Position numbers and translations under genes: made by a program
Part shown: piece after piece, positions 55,244-64,000 of the stretch
Layout: each line of letters starts with the position of its first letter
Numbering within the stretch: position 1 is the first letter of the stretch
Notes under the pieces: model-generated
The model's input: only the letters and a program-made list of their open reading frames with translations
Database searches by the model: none
Told to the model about the DNA's origin: nothing
NCBI RefSeq assembly: GCF_015708085.1
Contig: NZ_JADNYM010000001.1
Location: 124,001-188,000, forward strand
Direction of reading: 5' to 3'
Length of the DNA stretch: 64,000 nt
From: Arthrobacter terrae
Lineage (GTDB): Bacteria; Actinomycetota; Actinomycetes; Actinomycetales; Micrococcaceae

Positions 55244-56473
55244 ATGCCGCAGCCAACCCACCAGCGCCGCGTTGATCTAGTGATCACCGGAGCCGCGGAG
55301 CTGCTCACCTGCGCCGCGGATGCGTCCGATCTGATCGGACGGATCCGCGGCGGCGGGGTAGCGGTCGACGGCGGTACCATCACCGCCGTCGGCGATGTCA
55401 GCGGTTTCAGCGGGCGCCGGGAAATCGACGCCGCCGGGAAGGTGGTGCTGCCGGGCTTCGTGGACAGCCACACGCACGTGGTCTTCGGCGGCGACCGCGC
55501 CCTCGAATATGCCGCAAGGGTGGCCGGCCAGGTTCCGCCGGCCGGGGCCTCCGTCGGGATTGTGGGCACGATGGCTGACACGCGTGCGCGATCCGTGGAC
55601 GAACTGGTCGCGTCTGCGGCCGGCAGGATCAAGGAGATGATCTCCTCCGGCACTACGACGCTGGAAAGCAAGACCGGCTACGGCCTTGACACGGCCACCG
55701 AGGAGCGACTGCTGGAGGTGAATGCGCACCTTGCGGCCCTGTTGCCGGCCCGGATCATGTCGACATACCTGGGCGCACACGCCATTGACCCGCAACGTGA
55801 CGGCGCGGAGTGGACCGAGGACATCCTGGCCCAGCTGACGGAGGTAGGGCGTGAGGGCAGCGCCGCGTTCAACGATGTCTACTGCGATACAGGCTATTTC
55901 TCCTTAGAACAGTCCCGGAGCATTCTTGAACAGGGACGCCGCCACGGTCTCCGGCCGAAGATCCATTTGGACGCCTACAGCCACACCGGTGCCGCGGAGC
56001 TGGCAGCCGCGGTGGGCGCGGTCAGCGCCGACCATTTGAACTACACCACCGACGACGAACTGCGTGTCCTCGCCAAAGCCGGGGTGACCGGCGTCTACAT
56101 GCCGTGCCTGGAATTCGCGGTGCAGCACCCCGCACCGCTGGATCCCCGGAGACTGTATGCCGCGGGCATGGAGGTGGCTCTTGCCACCGACGTCTGCCCG
56201 GGTTCTTGGACCACCAGCATGCACCTGGCCGTGGCCATGGGCTGCCGGATCGGGGGCATGACCGTCGCGCAGGCCTTGCGGGCTGCGACCTACGGTGGCG
56301 CATGCGCCCTGGGCCTGTCCGCCACGATAGGATCGTTAGTTCCCGGCATGGCGGCCGACATTCAGGTGCTGGACGTCCCGTTCTACGAGCACATTGCGTA
56401 CCGACCGGGACTCAATTCCACGCAAACCGTCATCATCAATGGATCCATCGTTACAGGAGCGGGCGTTGAATAA
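55244..56473 (+). CDS. hutI: Imidazolonepropionase-like amidohydrolase (divergent)
   Basis: 409 aa from ATG 55244, one base after the urocanase stop; the frame from 55139 lies inside the previous gene. Metal-dependent amidohydrolase: DSHTHVVFGGD metal motif, LESKTGYGLDT, YLGAHAID, second metal/catalytic motif KIHLDAYSHTG (His241), SADHLNY, and ATDVCPGSW with the catalytic Asp. Canonical enzymes have Glu or Gln where Ala244 stands here (HAD-E/Q). It opens the imidazolone ring to N-formimino-glutamate in the normal pathway. Confidence 0.85.
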   Translation: MPQPTHQRRVDLVITGAAELLTCAADASDLIGRIRGGGVAVDGGTITAVGDVSGFSGRREIDAAGKVVLPGFVDSHTHVVFGGDRALEYAARVAGQVPPAGASVGIVGTMADTRARSVDELVASAAGRIKEMISSGTTTLESKTGYGLDTATEERLLEVNAHLAALLPARIMSTYLGAHAIDPQRDGAEWTEDILAQLTEVGREGSAAFNDVYCDTGYFSLEQSRSILEQGRRHGLRPKIHLDAYSHTGAAELAAAVGAVSADHLNYTTDDELRVLAKAGVTGVYMPCLEFAVQHPAPLDPRRLYAAGMEVALATDVCPGSWTTSMHLAVAMGCRIGGMTVAQALRAATYGGACALGLSATIGSLVPGMAADIQVLDVPFYEHIAYRPGLNSTQTVIINGSIVTGAGVE

Positions 56474-57806
56474 CTCATTTTTCTGCGAGTATGCATGGCT
56501 CGGCGGTGACGACGTCACCGCGAATGTCCTCATTACCGTCGAGAACGACAGAATCACCGCGGTAACCCCTGACGCGCAATGTCCGCCTGCCGCACGACGG
56601 CTTACCGGACTGACCATGCCCGGCTTCGCCAACGCCCATTCGCACGTCTTCCATCGGGCAATCCGGGGACGCGGCCAGCAGGGAGTGGACAGCTTCTGGG
56701 CGTGGCGGAACCTGATGTACTCCGTCGCCGGAACCCTGACTCCGGACTCCCTGTACGAGCTGGCGCTGGCAACCTATGCGGAAATGTCCTTGGCGGGCGT
56801 AACCAGTGTCGGAGAGTTTTTTTACGTCCACCACGACCCGGCCGGGCGCCGGTACAGCAATCCGAACATTATGGGTGAGACGGTTATCCAGGCCGCCGAA
56901 GATGCTGGACTGCGGATCACCCTGCTGGATACGTGCTATCTGCAGGGCGGAGTTGATGGCCGGCAGCTGACGGGGGTGCAGCAACGATTCACCGACGGCT
57001 CCTGGGAAAACTGGGCGAAGCGCGTCGGCGAGCTGAAGGAAACGGCAACGGCCCGCGCCGGGGCGGCGATCCATAGCGTGCGCGCCGTGCCGCGGCACGC
57101 GTTGGGTCCGGTGGCCGCATTTGCCCGGGCACACAACATGCCCGTGCATGCCCACGTTTCGGAGCAACCTGCCGAAAACCAGGACTGCCTCGACGTCTAC
57201 GGACTGACTCCCACCCAGCTGCTGGCCGAAGCCGGGGTGCTCGGTGCGGACATGACGTCCGTTCATGCCACCCACCTGACAGAGAAGGACGTCGCGTCCT
57301 ACGGGGCGACGGGCACGAGTATCTGCATGTGCGCCACCACCGAGAGGGATCTGGCCGACGGCGTCGGACCGGCCGGGCAGCTCTTAGAAGCCGGCGCGCG
57401 GCTCTGCGTCGGCAGTGACGCCCACATGATGATCGACCTGCTCGAAGAGGGCCGGGCGATCGAACTGGACCTTCGGCTCACCAGCGGCAGCCGCGGACAC
57501 GTCAACGCCGCCCAGATCGCCGATGCAATAACTGCCGGCGGGGCTCACTCGCTGGGCTGGGATGCCGGCAGCATTGCGGCCGGTAAGCTTGCCGACTTCA
57601 CCGTGATCGATCTGCTCTCGCCGCGCACGGCTGGGGCTGCATCGGGTGAGATGCTCCCGCACATTATCTTTGCCGCCGCTGCTGCAGATGTCCGCACGGT
57701 GATCCGCGGCGGCAAAATCGTGGTGGACCAGGGCACGAACATCCGCGTCCCTGACACCGGCGCTGAGCTCAATAAGGCAATCTCAAAGGTCATCGGCGCG
57801 CTCTAA
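56466..57806 (+). CDS. hutF: Formimidoylglutamate deiminase-like protein
   Basis: 446 aa from the TTG at 56466, with GGAG just upstream, overlapping the hutI stop by 8 bases; ATG 56439 would add nine residues. Actinobacterial HutF features: NAHSHVFHRAIRG metal motif, DSFWAWRNLMY, LLDTCYLQGG, IHSVRAVP, HVSEQPAEN and GSDAHMMIDL with the catalytic Asp. HutF releases ammonia from N-formimino-glutamate to give N-formylglutamate. It is closer to canonical HutF than its three upstream neighbours are to their own families. Confidence 0.9.
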   Translation: MNNSFFCEYAWLGGDDVTANVLITVENDRITAVTPDAQCPPAARRLTGLTMPGFANAHSHVFHRAIRGRGQQGVDSFWAWRNLMYSVAGTLTPDSLYELALATYAEMSLAGVTSVGEFFYVHHDPAGRRYSNPNIMGETVIQAAEDAGLRITLLDTCYLQGGVDGRQLTGVQQRFTDGSWENWAKRVGELKETATARAGAAIHSVRAVPRHALGPVAAFARAHNMPVHAHVSEQPAENQDCLDVYGLTPTQLLAEAGVLGADMTSVHATHLTEKDVASYGATGTSICMCATTERDLADGVGPAGQLLEAGARLCVGSDAHMMIDLLEEGRAIELDLRLTSGSRGHVNAAQIADAITAGGAHSLGWDAGSIAAGKLADFTVIDLLSPRTAGAASGEMLPHIIFAAAAADVRTVIRGGKIVVDQGTNIRVPDTGAELNKAISKVIGAL

Positions 57807-57841
57807 GCAGCGCCGCGGACAACAGCTAAGAAAGAGGGTCC

Positions 57842-59059
57842 ATGGAACGGCCGATGCAGCTACTCGGGCAGATCTCTGAGGTTGGCAAGGACTCCCGGCG
57901 CGGCGGATACAGCCGGCCGGTGTTCTCCACGGCCGAGACGGACCTGCGGGGCTGGTTTGTCGCCGCCGCTCAGCAGCGGGGGCTGCAGGTCGAAACCGAC
58001 CGGAACTCCATCATCTGGGCCTGGTGGGGGGAACCAGGTCCGGACGCAGTCGTCACCGGAAGCCATCTGGATTCGGTTCCGGGCGGGGGCGAGTACGACG
58101 GACCCCTCGGGGTTGCCAGTGCGCTCTCGGCGATTGACCTGATGCGCCAGCGCGGCCAGGAGCCGCGCCGCCCGCTGGCCGTGGCGGTGTTCCCCGAGGA
58201 AGAGGGATCCCGCTTTGGCGTCGCCTGCATCGGTTCGAGGCTGCTGTCAGGTGCCATTGATCCGGACAAGGCCCGCAACCTCACCGATGCCGACGGCAAC
58301 ACCCTCGCGGAGGTGTTCCGCACCAATGGAACGGACCCGGAACACCTTGGCATGGACAGCGAACGCCTGGCCGGAATCGGCCGCTTTGTTGAGTTGCACA
58401 TTGAACAGGGACGCGGCCAGATTGATCTGCAGGCACCCGTTGCCGTGGCCTCCTCGATCCTTGGCCACGGCCGGTGGAAGCTTTCCTTCGGTGGTCAGGG
58501 CAACCACGCCGGGACAACCCTGATGAATGACCGCTCCGATCCTATGGTCGCCGCCGCCCAGGCTGTGGTCGATATCCGCCGGATCGCCGCGGCTCATCCA
58601 GGGGCGCGCGGAACGGTGGGCCGGATTTCACCGATCCCCGGTGGAACGAACGTCATTGCCTCACGGGTGGACCTTTGGATGGACGTGCGGCATCGGACGG
58701 ACGAGGTCACGGCCGCCATCGTTGCGGAAATACACGCCGCCGGGCGCCGCATTGCCGCGGCCGAAGGCTGCACGCTCACGCTGTCCGAGGAGTCGCTCAG
58801 CCCTACCGTCCAGTTCCACCCGGGGCTGGCGTCGGAGCTGCTCGGGGTATTGGGGGATGTGCCGGTGCTGGAATCCGGAGCGGGACACGACGCTGGCGTG
58901 CTGGCCGCCAGCCTGCCGACGGCAATGCTCTTCGTCCGCAATCCCACGGGTGTTTCGCATGCGCCGCAGGAGGAGATCGAGACCGCCGACGCCGACGCCG
59001 GCGCGGTGGCGCTGGCCGATGTCCTGGCACATCTTACCGACGCGGAAGCGGCCCCCTGA
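57842..59059 (+). CDS. M20 family amidohydrolase, allantoate/N-carbamoyl-amino-acid type
   Basis: 405 aa, AAGAAAGAGG before ATG 57842. M20C-type zinc enzyme: TGSHLDSVPGGGEYDGPLG (His and bridging Asp), EEEGSRFG (Glu-Glu), ELHIEQG (His), QGNHAGTT and ESGAGHDAGVLA (last His). Members hydrolyse allantoate or N-carbamoyl-L-amino acids. Because the operon lacks a dedicated HutG, this enzyme probably performs the final step from N-formyl- or N-carbamoyl-glutamate to glutamate. This is inference from position. Confidence 0.88.
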   Translation: MERPMQLLGQISEVGKDSRRGGYSRPVFSTAETDLRGWFVAAAQQRGLQVETDRNSIIWAWWGEPGPDAVVTGSHLDSVPGGGEYDGPLGVASALSAIDLMRQRGQEPRRPLAVAVFPEEEGSRFGVACIGSRLLSGAIDPDKARNLTDADGNTLAEVFRTNGTDPEHLGMDSERLAGIGRFVELHIEQGRGQIDLQAPVAVASSILGHGRWKLSFGGQGNHAGTTLMNDRSDPMVAAAQAVVDIRRIAAAHPGARGTVGRISPIPGGTNVIASRVDLWMDVRHRTDEVTAAIVAEIHAAGRRIAAAEGCTLTLSEESLSPTVQFHPGLASELLGVLGDVPVLESGAGHDAGVLAASLPTAMLFVRNPTGVSHAPQEEIETADADAGAVALADVLAHLTDAEAAP

Positions 59060-59102
59060 TGACTGAACCGGGGACGAGTTTCCGTCGCCGGGGCACGCCG
59101 GT

Positions 59103-60176
59103 CTAGACGTCGGGAACGCCGGTCCAGAGGTCGAGCACGCCGGCATACTCGTTGAGCACATCGGCGACGGCGGCGTTGGCCTGCGCGGATCCGACGGTGA
59201 TGCGCACTCCCTCCAGCGGAAAGCAGCGCACCCCTATCGACGCTGCGGCGCAGCGTTCGGTGAAGGCGCCGCTGTCGGTTCCTATGGAGAGCCAGAGGAA
59301 ATTCGCAGCCGATGCCGACACCGGTAGGCCAAGACCGCGGGCCAGCTGGATGAGGGCATCACGTTCGCGAACGGTCTCCTGCACCTGGGCCTGGATCTGT
59401 GTGTGCTGATCCAGCGAGGCGGATGCGGCGGCGATGGCCATCCGGCCCACTGTGAAGGGCAGGGCCACCCGCCCCAGCACATCGATGATCGCCGGGGCCG
59501 AAATGGCATAACCAACCCGCATTCCGGCCAGGCCGTGGGCCTTGGAAAAGGTCCGCAGGACCGCGACGTTGGCGTGGCTCCGTAGTAGTTCTGTCCCGTC
59601 GAAGGCACTCCGGGCGGGGACGAACTCACGGTAGGCTTCGTCCAGAATCAGCAGGCAATCCGCCGGCAGACCGGCCACAAATGTGCGCAGCAGGCCGGGG
59701 CTCAGCGCCGTTCCGGTGGGATTGTTCGGGTTGCAGAGAATGACGACGCGCGTCCTGGGACCCACGCGGCGGGCCATCGCCGCCAGGTCCTGATCGTGGC
59801 CGATGAGCGGAACCGGCACCGGCACGGCACCGGCGGCGCCAATGATGATCGGATAGGCCTCATAGGAACGCCAGCCAAAGATCACCTCGTCCCCGGGGCC
59901 GGCAAAACCTCTGATCAGCTGTTCCAGGACCGCCACCGACCCTGCGCCGACCCAGACGTTCTCCGGATCCACGCCGCTGTCCGCAGCGAGGCGCCCCGTC
60001 AGCGCGTAAGGGACCAGCGGCGGGTACAGATTCGGCGTTGCGGCGGCCGCTGAAATCGCCTCGACGACCGAACGCAGCGGCGGGTAGCTGTTTTCGTTCG
60101 AGGACAGGCGGTACCGCAGGGGAACATCCGGCGGTCTGGACGTTCCATATCCGTCGAGGGCAAGAATGTTGGGCAT
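59103..60176 (-). CDS. HisC-like PLP-dependent aminotransferase
   Basis: 357 aa from the ATG at 60176. Fold type I aminotransferase of the HisC/aromatic class: RLSSNENSYPPL, substrate-cofactor motif CNPNNPTGT near 158, DEAYREF and PLP Lys in TFSKAHGLAGMRVGY near 225, and the C-terminal Arg in GVRITVGSA. HisC relatives accept histidinol phosphate or aromatic/imidazole amino acids. Its location in an operon with a polar amino-acid importer, beside the hut-like genes, suggests transamination of an imidazole amino acid in catabolism rather than histidine biosynthesis. Confidence 0.88.
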   Translation of the reverse strand: MPNILALDGYGTSRPPDVPLRYRLSSNENSYPPLRSVVEAISAAAATPNLYPPLVPYALTGRLAADSGVDPENVWVGAGSVAVLEQLIRGFAGPGDEVIFGWRSYEAYPIIIGAAGAVPVPVPLIGHDQDLAAMARRVGPRTRVVILCNPNNPTGTALSPGLLRTFVAGLPADCLLILDEAYREFVPARSAFDGTELLRSHANVAVLRTFSKAHGLAGMRVGYAISAPAIIDVLGRVALPFTVGRMAIAAASASLDQHTQIQAQVQETVRERDALIQLARGLGLPVSASAANFLWLSIGTDSGAFTERCAAASIGVRCFPLEGVRITVGSAQANAAVADVLNEYAGVLDLWTGVPDV

Positions 60177-60199
60177 TCCGCCCGGACCTGCGGGGCCCG

Positions 60200-61008
60200 T
60201 CACAGTACTTTTCCGGGATTGAGGATACCCGCCGGGTCCAGGGCCGCCCTGATCTTGTCCATGAGTACCACTCCGTTTCGGTGATCCAGGCGCAGGGAGC
60301 CCTTCTTCCACATGCCGATCCCGTGTTCGCCGGTGCAGATCCCGCCCATGGCAACGGCCCGTTGGACCAGACGGTCGTTGACGGCTTCCGCCGTGGCGTG
60401 TTCGACGGCGGAAGCCGGGTCGAGGACAAAGGCAAGATGGAAGTTCCCGTCGCGGACGTGTCCTGCAATGGGCGCGAATACTCCCGAGGCTGCAATGTCA
60501 GCACGGGTTTCTTCGATGCAGTCGCTGAGCCGGGAGGTCGACACACAGACCAGCAGGGCCTCGCCCTCGGAGGCGATGCCGTTGAAGCGCTCCAGAGCAT
60601 CCTTCACGGCGAAACCGCGACGACGGCGGAACATACCGTGCGGAACGACACTGCCGCCGTCGCTGTCCTCTCCGGTATGCCGTAAAGCCTGACGGTGGCC
60701 TCCGTGATAATGCCAGCGTTCCTTCGGAGCCGACAAAAAGGGCCCGTCGGGTCGTACCCGGCGGACGACTTACGGGCCCGGCCGTTCGGAACCGCCGGAA
60801 CACCGTGCCGCAAACACACCTTTTGGGTCAGCGCAACGTCCGCGGTGGACGAGCACAGGACAACCGCGTCGGGCAGGGACCACTCGTGCGCAGACACGTC
60901 GTGGCCCCGTGCCCGCCTGGTTTTTTCATCCGTGCACTCCTTGGCGCCCAGAGCCGCCTGCAGTTCCTTTACGGCGGCCGCGCTATCCGCGCCTGCCGGC
61001 GATGCCAT
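60200..61008 (-). pseudogene. FAD-linked oxidase (D-lactate/glycolate dehydrogenase-like), broken
   Basis: The ATG at 61008 overlaps the ATPase stop, as for a coupled gene, and the N-terminus is good (GHDVSAHEWSLPDAVVLCSSTADV). About 90 residues of the FAD-binding domain are missing after VCLRHGVPAVP. ARKSSAGYD and FVGSEGTL follow, then a 1-base deletion near 60723 before GIITEATVRLYG. Another frame change near 60615 precedes a shortened middle. The C-terminus reads IAGHVRDGNFH, then ICTGEHGIGMWKKGSL, ending at 60200. The total is 809 bp against ~1.4 kb for intact relatives. It cannot make an active 2-hydroxyacid dehydrogenase. Confidence 0.88.
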
Positions 61009-61772
61009 CAGAGGACCTTGGCGAGGAAGCTCTGTGTCCGTGCATGATCCGGATCAGAGAGCACCTTGGACGGCGCTCCACTTTCCACCAGGACCCCTTC
61101 GGAGAGAAAGTGCACGGTGTCCGCCACTTCCCGGGCGAAGCCCATTTCATGGGTCACCACGACCATGGTCATCCCCGATTCGGCCAGATCCTTCATGACG
61201 TCCAGCACCTCCCCCACCAATTCCGGGTCAAGCGCTGACGTCGGTTCGTCGAAGAGCATAAGTTCCGGTTTCATGGCCAGCGCGCGCGCAATCGCGACAC
61301 GCTGCTGCTGGCCGCCGCTGAGCTGGCTCGGGTAGTTGTGCATCTTATTTCCCAGACCCACGCGCTCCAGCAAGGCCCGTCCCTCCTCGACAGCCTGCTG
61401 GCGGCGGACGCCTTTAACAATGATGGGACCCTCGGTGACGTTTTCAAGGGCTGTCCGGTGCGGAAACAGGTTGAACTGCTGAAACACCATGCCTATCGAC
61501 GCACGGCGCAGGGCGATTTCCCTTTCCTTCAGCTCATGGAGCTTATTACCGACGAGGCGGTAACCGACCCGGTCGCCGTCGACCCACATCTGGCCGCCGT
61601 CGATTTTTTCCAGGTGGTTTATACAGCGCAGGAAAGTACTCTTCCCGGAGCCGGACGGTCCAATCAGGCACGCAACTTCGCCGGCCGCCACCTCGAGCGA
61701 TATTGCCCGGAGGACCTCGACGGCGCCGAAGGACTTACAGACGGCCGACGCCTTGAGCATGGGCTTGTTCAT
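61008..61772 (-). CDS. Polar amino-acid ABC transporter ATP-binding protein
   Basis: 254 aa from the ATG at 61772 with GGAG upstream; longer frames overlap the permease gene. Walker [10 protein letters not shown] near 40, Q-loop [10 protein letters not shown], signature [15 protein letters not shown] near 150, Walker [14 protein letters not shown], and the switch His in VVTHEMGF. This is the GlnQ/HisP type that drives import of polar or basic amino acids. Coupled by ATGA to the permease gene. Confidence 0.95.
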   Translation of the reverse strand: MNKPMLKASAVCKSFGAVEVLRAISLEVAAGEVACLIGPSGSGKSTFLRCINHLEKIDGGQMWVDGDRVGYRLVGNKLHELKEREIALRRASIGMVFQQFNLFPHRTALENVTEGPIIVKGVRRQQAVEEGRALLERVGLGNKMHNYPSQLSGGQQQRVAIARALAMKPELMLFDEPTSALDPELVGEVLDVMKDLAESGMTMVVVTHEMGFAREVADTVHFLSEGVLVESGAPSKVLSDPDHARTQSFLAKVL

Positions 61773-62779
61773 GACGGGATCTCCGTATTCGCCGAGGGTG
61801 CGCTGGTCGTAATTCCGCTGGCCGGTCCGTTCGCTGGAACGGCCGGACCACTCGTGTCCTTGTCCAGCTTGTCCGTGTCCACCGTGTTCTTGTCCTGCTT
61901 GTTTTTGTCCACGCGAATGGCACTTAGCGGGCTGAAGCCACGGCCATAGCGCCGTTCCAGAAAGTACTGCGCGACGGACAGCACGGCGGTGATGAACAGA
62001 TACCAAAGGGCGGCGACAATCAACAGCGGAATGGTCTGATACGTCCGTGAGTAAATCAACGATGCAGAGGTCAGCAGTTCCGAATATCCGATGACCAAAA
62101 CCAACGACGTCTGCTTGAGCATGCCAATGGTTTCGTTCCCCGTCGGCGGAATGATAATCCGCATTGCCTGCGGAAGAACTACCCGCCGCATGGTCTGCAG
62201 CCTCGTCATACCAATGGATTTGGCGGCTTCTGTCTGTCCTGGTGTCACCGATGAAATACCCGAGCGCACAATCTCGGACATGTACGCGGCCTCGTTGAGC
62301 CCCAGCCCCAGCATCGCGGCCATAAACGGTGTGATCAGGCTGTTGGTGTCGAAGGAAAACAGTTCCGGGCCCAGCGGCACGCCCAAGGCGATCCGCGGAA
62401 CGAGTGCCGAGAGAAAGAACCAGAAGAGAAGCTGGACCAACAGCGGAGTACCGCGGAAGAACCAGGCGTAAAACCATGCCGCCTTGGATACGATGAAATT
62501 GTCGGACAAACGGCCGACGGCGACCACGATGCCCAAGACGATGCCGATGATCATCGCGAGTACCGTCAAAATCAACGTATTCAGCACCCCCATCAGAATG
62601 GGATCAGCGAAAAGGTACTTGCCGACGACGTCCCATTGGAAGCGTTCATTGGTTGCCATTGCGTACAGCAGGAGCGCTACAAGCACCAGCACCACTGTCG
62701 CGGTGATCCACCGTCCGGTGTGCCGCGACGGGACGACCTGCGCGGGTTCGGCCTCCTCCATTGTCAGGACGGCACTCAT
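61769..62779 (-). CDS. Polar amino-acid ABC transporter permease
   Basis: 336 aa. HisMQ-type inner membrane permease with a first segment at about 26-45, a cluster of segments between 60 and 290, and the EAA loop [21 protein letters not shown] near 185-205. The C-terminal ~55 residues form an unusual charged and Pro/Ser-rich tail with Lys/Asp repeats ([18 protein letters not shown]). Coupled by ATGA to both the substrate-binding protein and ATPase genes. Confidence 0.93.
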   Translation of the reverse strand: MSAVLTMEEAEPAQVVPSRHTGRWITATVVLVLVALLLYAMATNERFQWDVVGKYLFADPILMGVLNTLILTVLAMIIGIVLGIVVAVGRLSDNFIVSKAAWFYAWFFRGTPLLVQLLFWFFLSALVPRIALGVPLGPELFSFDTNSLITPFMAAMLGLGLNEAAYMSEIVRSGISSVTPGQTEAAKSIGMTRLQTMRRVVLPQAMRIIIPPTGNETIGMLKQTSLVLVIGYSELLTSASLIYSRTYQTIPLLIVAALWYLFITAVLSVAQYFLERRYGRGFSPLSAIRVDKNKQDKNTVDTDKLDKDTSGPAVPANGPASGITTSAPSANTEIPS

Positions 62780-63678
62780 TTTGTCCCGCCGTTAATGGGG
62801 AACTCCGTGACGGCGCCCTGTTCCTGGCCGTACTTTTTCAGAATCTCCCCGTAGGTGTTATCCGCAGCTATTTCCTGCATGCCCTTTTGCACGGCCTTCT
62901 GCAGCTCGGTGCTGCCCTTCGGGAACACTATGCCGAACGGGCCGGACATATACGGGCTCAGCATTTCAAGCTTTCCGCCCGAATCCTTGGCCACGGAGGA
63001 GCCGGACGTTGAGTCAAGCAGGACCACATCGACCCGTCCGGTCGTCAGGGCAAGGATCGTCTGATTCTGACCGGGGAAGATCGTGACATCGACGGCCGGC
63101 TTGCCTTCCGCTTCGCACGCCTTCGTTTGGGCGTCCGCATCCTCGGTTTCGGTGGTTCCCTTAACTATGCCGACTTTCAATCCACAGGTATCAGCCAGCG
63201 TGGCAACCTTTTTGGGGTTCTCAACGGTCCGCAGGATGCCGGCACCGGCCTTGAAGTAGTCGACGAAATCGACTTCTTTCTGCCGCTCCAAGGTGTCGGA
63301 CATCGCCGACATCGCCATGTCGTAGCGCGCGGATGCTAGACCGGGGATGATCGCGTCGAACGAAATATTATTGAACTTGATGGAAATTCCGAGCTTCTTC
63401 TCCAAGGCATCGGCAATTTCACGGTCGATGCCGATCACGGTCTTGCCGTCGGCATCGAAGGTTTCAAACGGCGGATATTCCACATTGCTCGCTATGTTCA
63501 GCGTGCCGCTTGACTGGATCGCAGCGGGCAGCAGGCTGTGCAGCGGTGCGGCGGTGCCGGCATTTCCGCTTTGGGCAGCAGACGAGCCCCCGCCACATCC
63601 GGCCAGCGAGAAGGCCAGGGGAAGCGCTACGAGTCCCGCCGTGATGGCGGCTTTTTTACTGCGGATGGACCGTGACAT
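62776..63678 (-). CDS. Polar amino-acid ABC transporter substrate-binding lipoprotein
   Basis: 300 aa from the ATG at 63678 with GGAG at good spacing; the frame continues to 63798 without support. Lipoprotein signal peptide ending LAGC. Family 3 solute-binding protein: ASNVEYPPFETFDADGKTVIGIDREIADAL, the Arg-Asp of ASARYDMAMSAMSDT that binds the amino-acid backbone, and GIVKGTT. With the permease and ATPase it imports an amino acid, plausibly the substrate of the adjacent hut-like island. Confidence 0.93.
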   Translation of the reverse strand: MSRSIRSKKAAITAGLVALPLAFSLAGCGGGSSAAQSGNAGTAAPLHSLLPAAIQSSGTLNIASNVEYPPFETFDADGKTVIGIDREIADALEKKLGISIKFNNISFDAIIPGLASARYDMAMSAMSDTLERQKEVDFVDYFKAGAGILRTVENPKKVATLADTCGLKVGIVKGTTETEDADAQTKACEAEGKPAVDVTIFPGQNQTILALTTGRVDVVLLDSTSGSSVAKDSGGKLEMLSPYMSGPFGIVFPKGSTELQKAVQKGMQEIAADNTYGEILKKYGQEQGAVTEFPINGGTK

Positions 63679-64000
63679 GAGATCTCCATTCATAATGTCA
63701 ACTGCGTTCACGGGCGGACACCACGTGGCCGGTGCTGCAATGGCCGACGCCCAACACGTTTTGTGCCGAATATCACAGTCGCTGCTCCTGACGAGCATAT
63801 GAACCTATATCGGCGCCGACAATGAGCGTTTTTCAGCCACTGAGAATGTTAAGGTCGCAGCTGCCCTCCATCCGCGGCCTTGCAGGCAGCTGCAAATACA
63901 CGGCGAACCCCGCCATTGCAGGCGCGGTTGCTGTCCGCGGCAGCCCGCTGCCCCGGCTGATGCGTCGAATCCTTGACGACGTCCCTTAGTATTTGAGAAT
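63679..64000. other. Upstream region of the amino-acid ABC operon
   Basis: 322 bases without a gene. A possible minus-strand promoter (TTGTCG, 17 bases, TATGCT) lies at 63794-63822, and a 9-bp inverted repeat, GCAGCTGCC (63857-63865) / GGCAGCTGC (63885-63893), is 19 bases apart just upstream of it. Confidence 0.45.
63794..63822 (-). promoter_or_regulatory. Candidate promoter of the ABC operon
   Basis: On the minus strand TTGTCG and TATGCT are separated by 17 bases, about 115 bases before the substrate-binding protein start codon. The inverted repeat immediately upstream could be a regulator site. Confidence 0.35.

Noticed and set aside
53470-55671. Minus-strand 733-aa frame opposite hutU/hutI
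   Set aside because: It is a shadow of two clearly homologous plus-strand genes, without family or ribosome-binding site.

Overview
The window is high-GC DNA with tightly packed, ATGA-overlapping genes and frequent GTG/TTG starts. It carries a phosphomutase/SCO1664-type gene pair and an actinobacterial-style HutF. This points to an actinobacterium, most likely a soil member of the Micrococcaceae (Arthrobacter-like); the family-level placement is inference.

Region 1 (about 1-20.1 kb) is the 3' part of a contractile injection system locus of the extracellular (eCIS/Afp-PVC-like) type. In order it holds a large beta-rich protein open at the window edge, a DUF4157 protein ending in an ADP-ribosyltransferase-like domain, a small overlapping candidate immunity gene, a gp25-like baseplate protein, a baseplate J-like protein, a tail protein I-like protein with an NHL/propeller-like N-terminus, a tape-measure-like protein, an AAA+ ATPase, two mutually related structural proteins, a small protein, a Gmad2-LysM protein, an M4 protealysin-like peptidase and its probable emfourin inhibitor. 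Sheath and tube genes would lie upstream of the window. A small secreted protein and a large LuxR-type (LAL) regulator follow, then a decayed IS1380-type element.

Region 2 (about 25-32 kb) is a sugar/sugar-acid oxidation module. It has a small membrane protein preceded by 18-bp tandem repeats, a gluconate-dehydrogenase subunit 3-like protein, a GMC oxidoreductase, an enolase-superfamily dehydratase, an aldose 1-epimerase, an SDR oxidoreductase and a small hypothetical. Convergent to it (32-37.4 kb) are a GH15 glucoamylase/trehalase-like enzyme, a cytochrome b561-molybdopterin fusion and a pyruvate-oxidase-like ThDP enzyme.

Region 3 (37.7-49.5 kb) has malate dehydrogenase, a glycine-betaine type ABC importer (proXWV), a VWA/MoxR pair separated by a hexanucleotide repeat, a histidine phosphatase and SCO1664-family pair, a membrane protein, an amidohydrolase remnant and a RidA protein.

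Region 4 (49.6-63.7 kb) is a histidine-utilisation-like island: hutD and an M20 amidohydrolase diverge from hutH-, hutU-, hutI- and hutF-like genes plus an allantoate/N-carbamoyl-amino-acid-type amidohydrolase. A convergent operon follows, encoding a polar amino-acid ABC importer, a broken FAD-linked oxidase and a HisC-like aminotransferase. The HutH-, HutU- and HutI-like proteins each depart from the canonical family at substrate-contact positions, so the island may degrade a modified imidazole rather than histidine. That substrate idea is inference.
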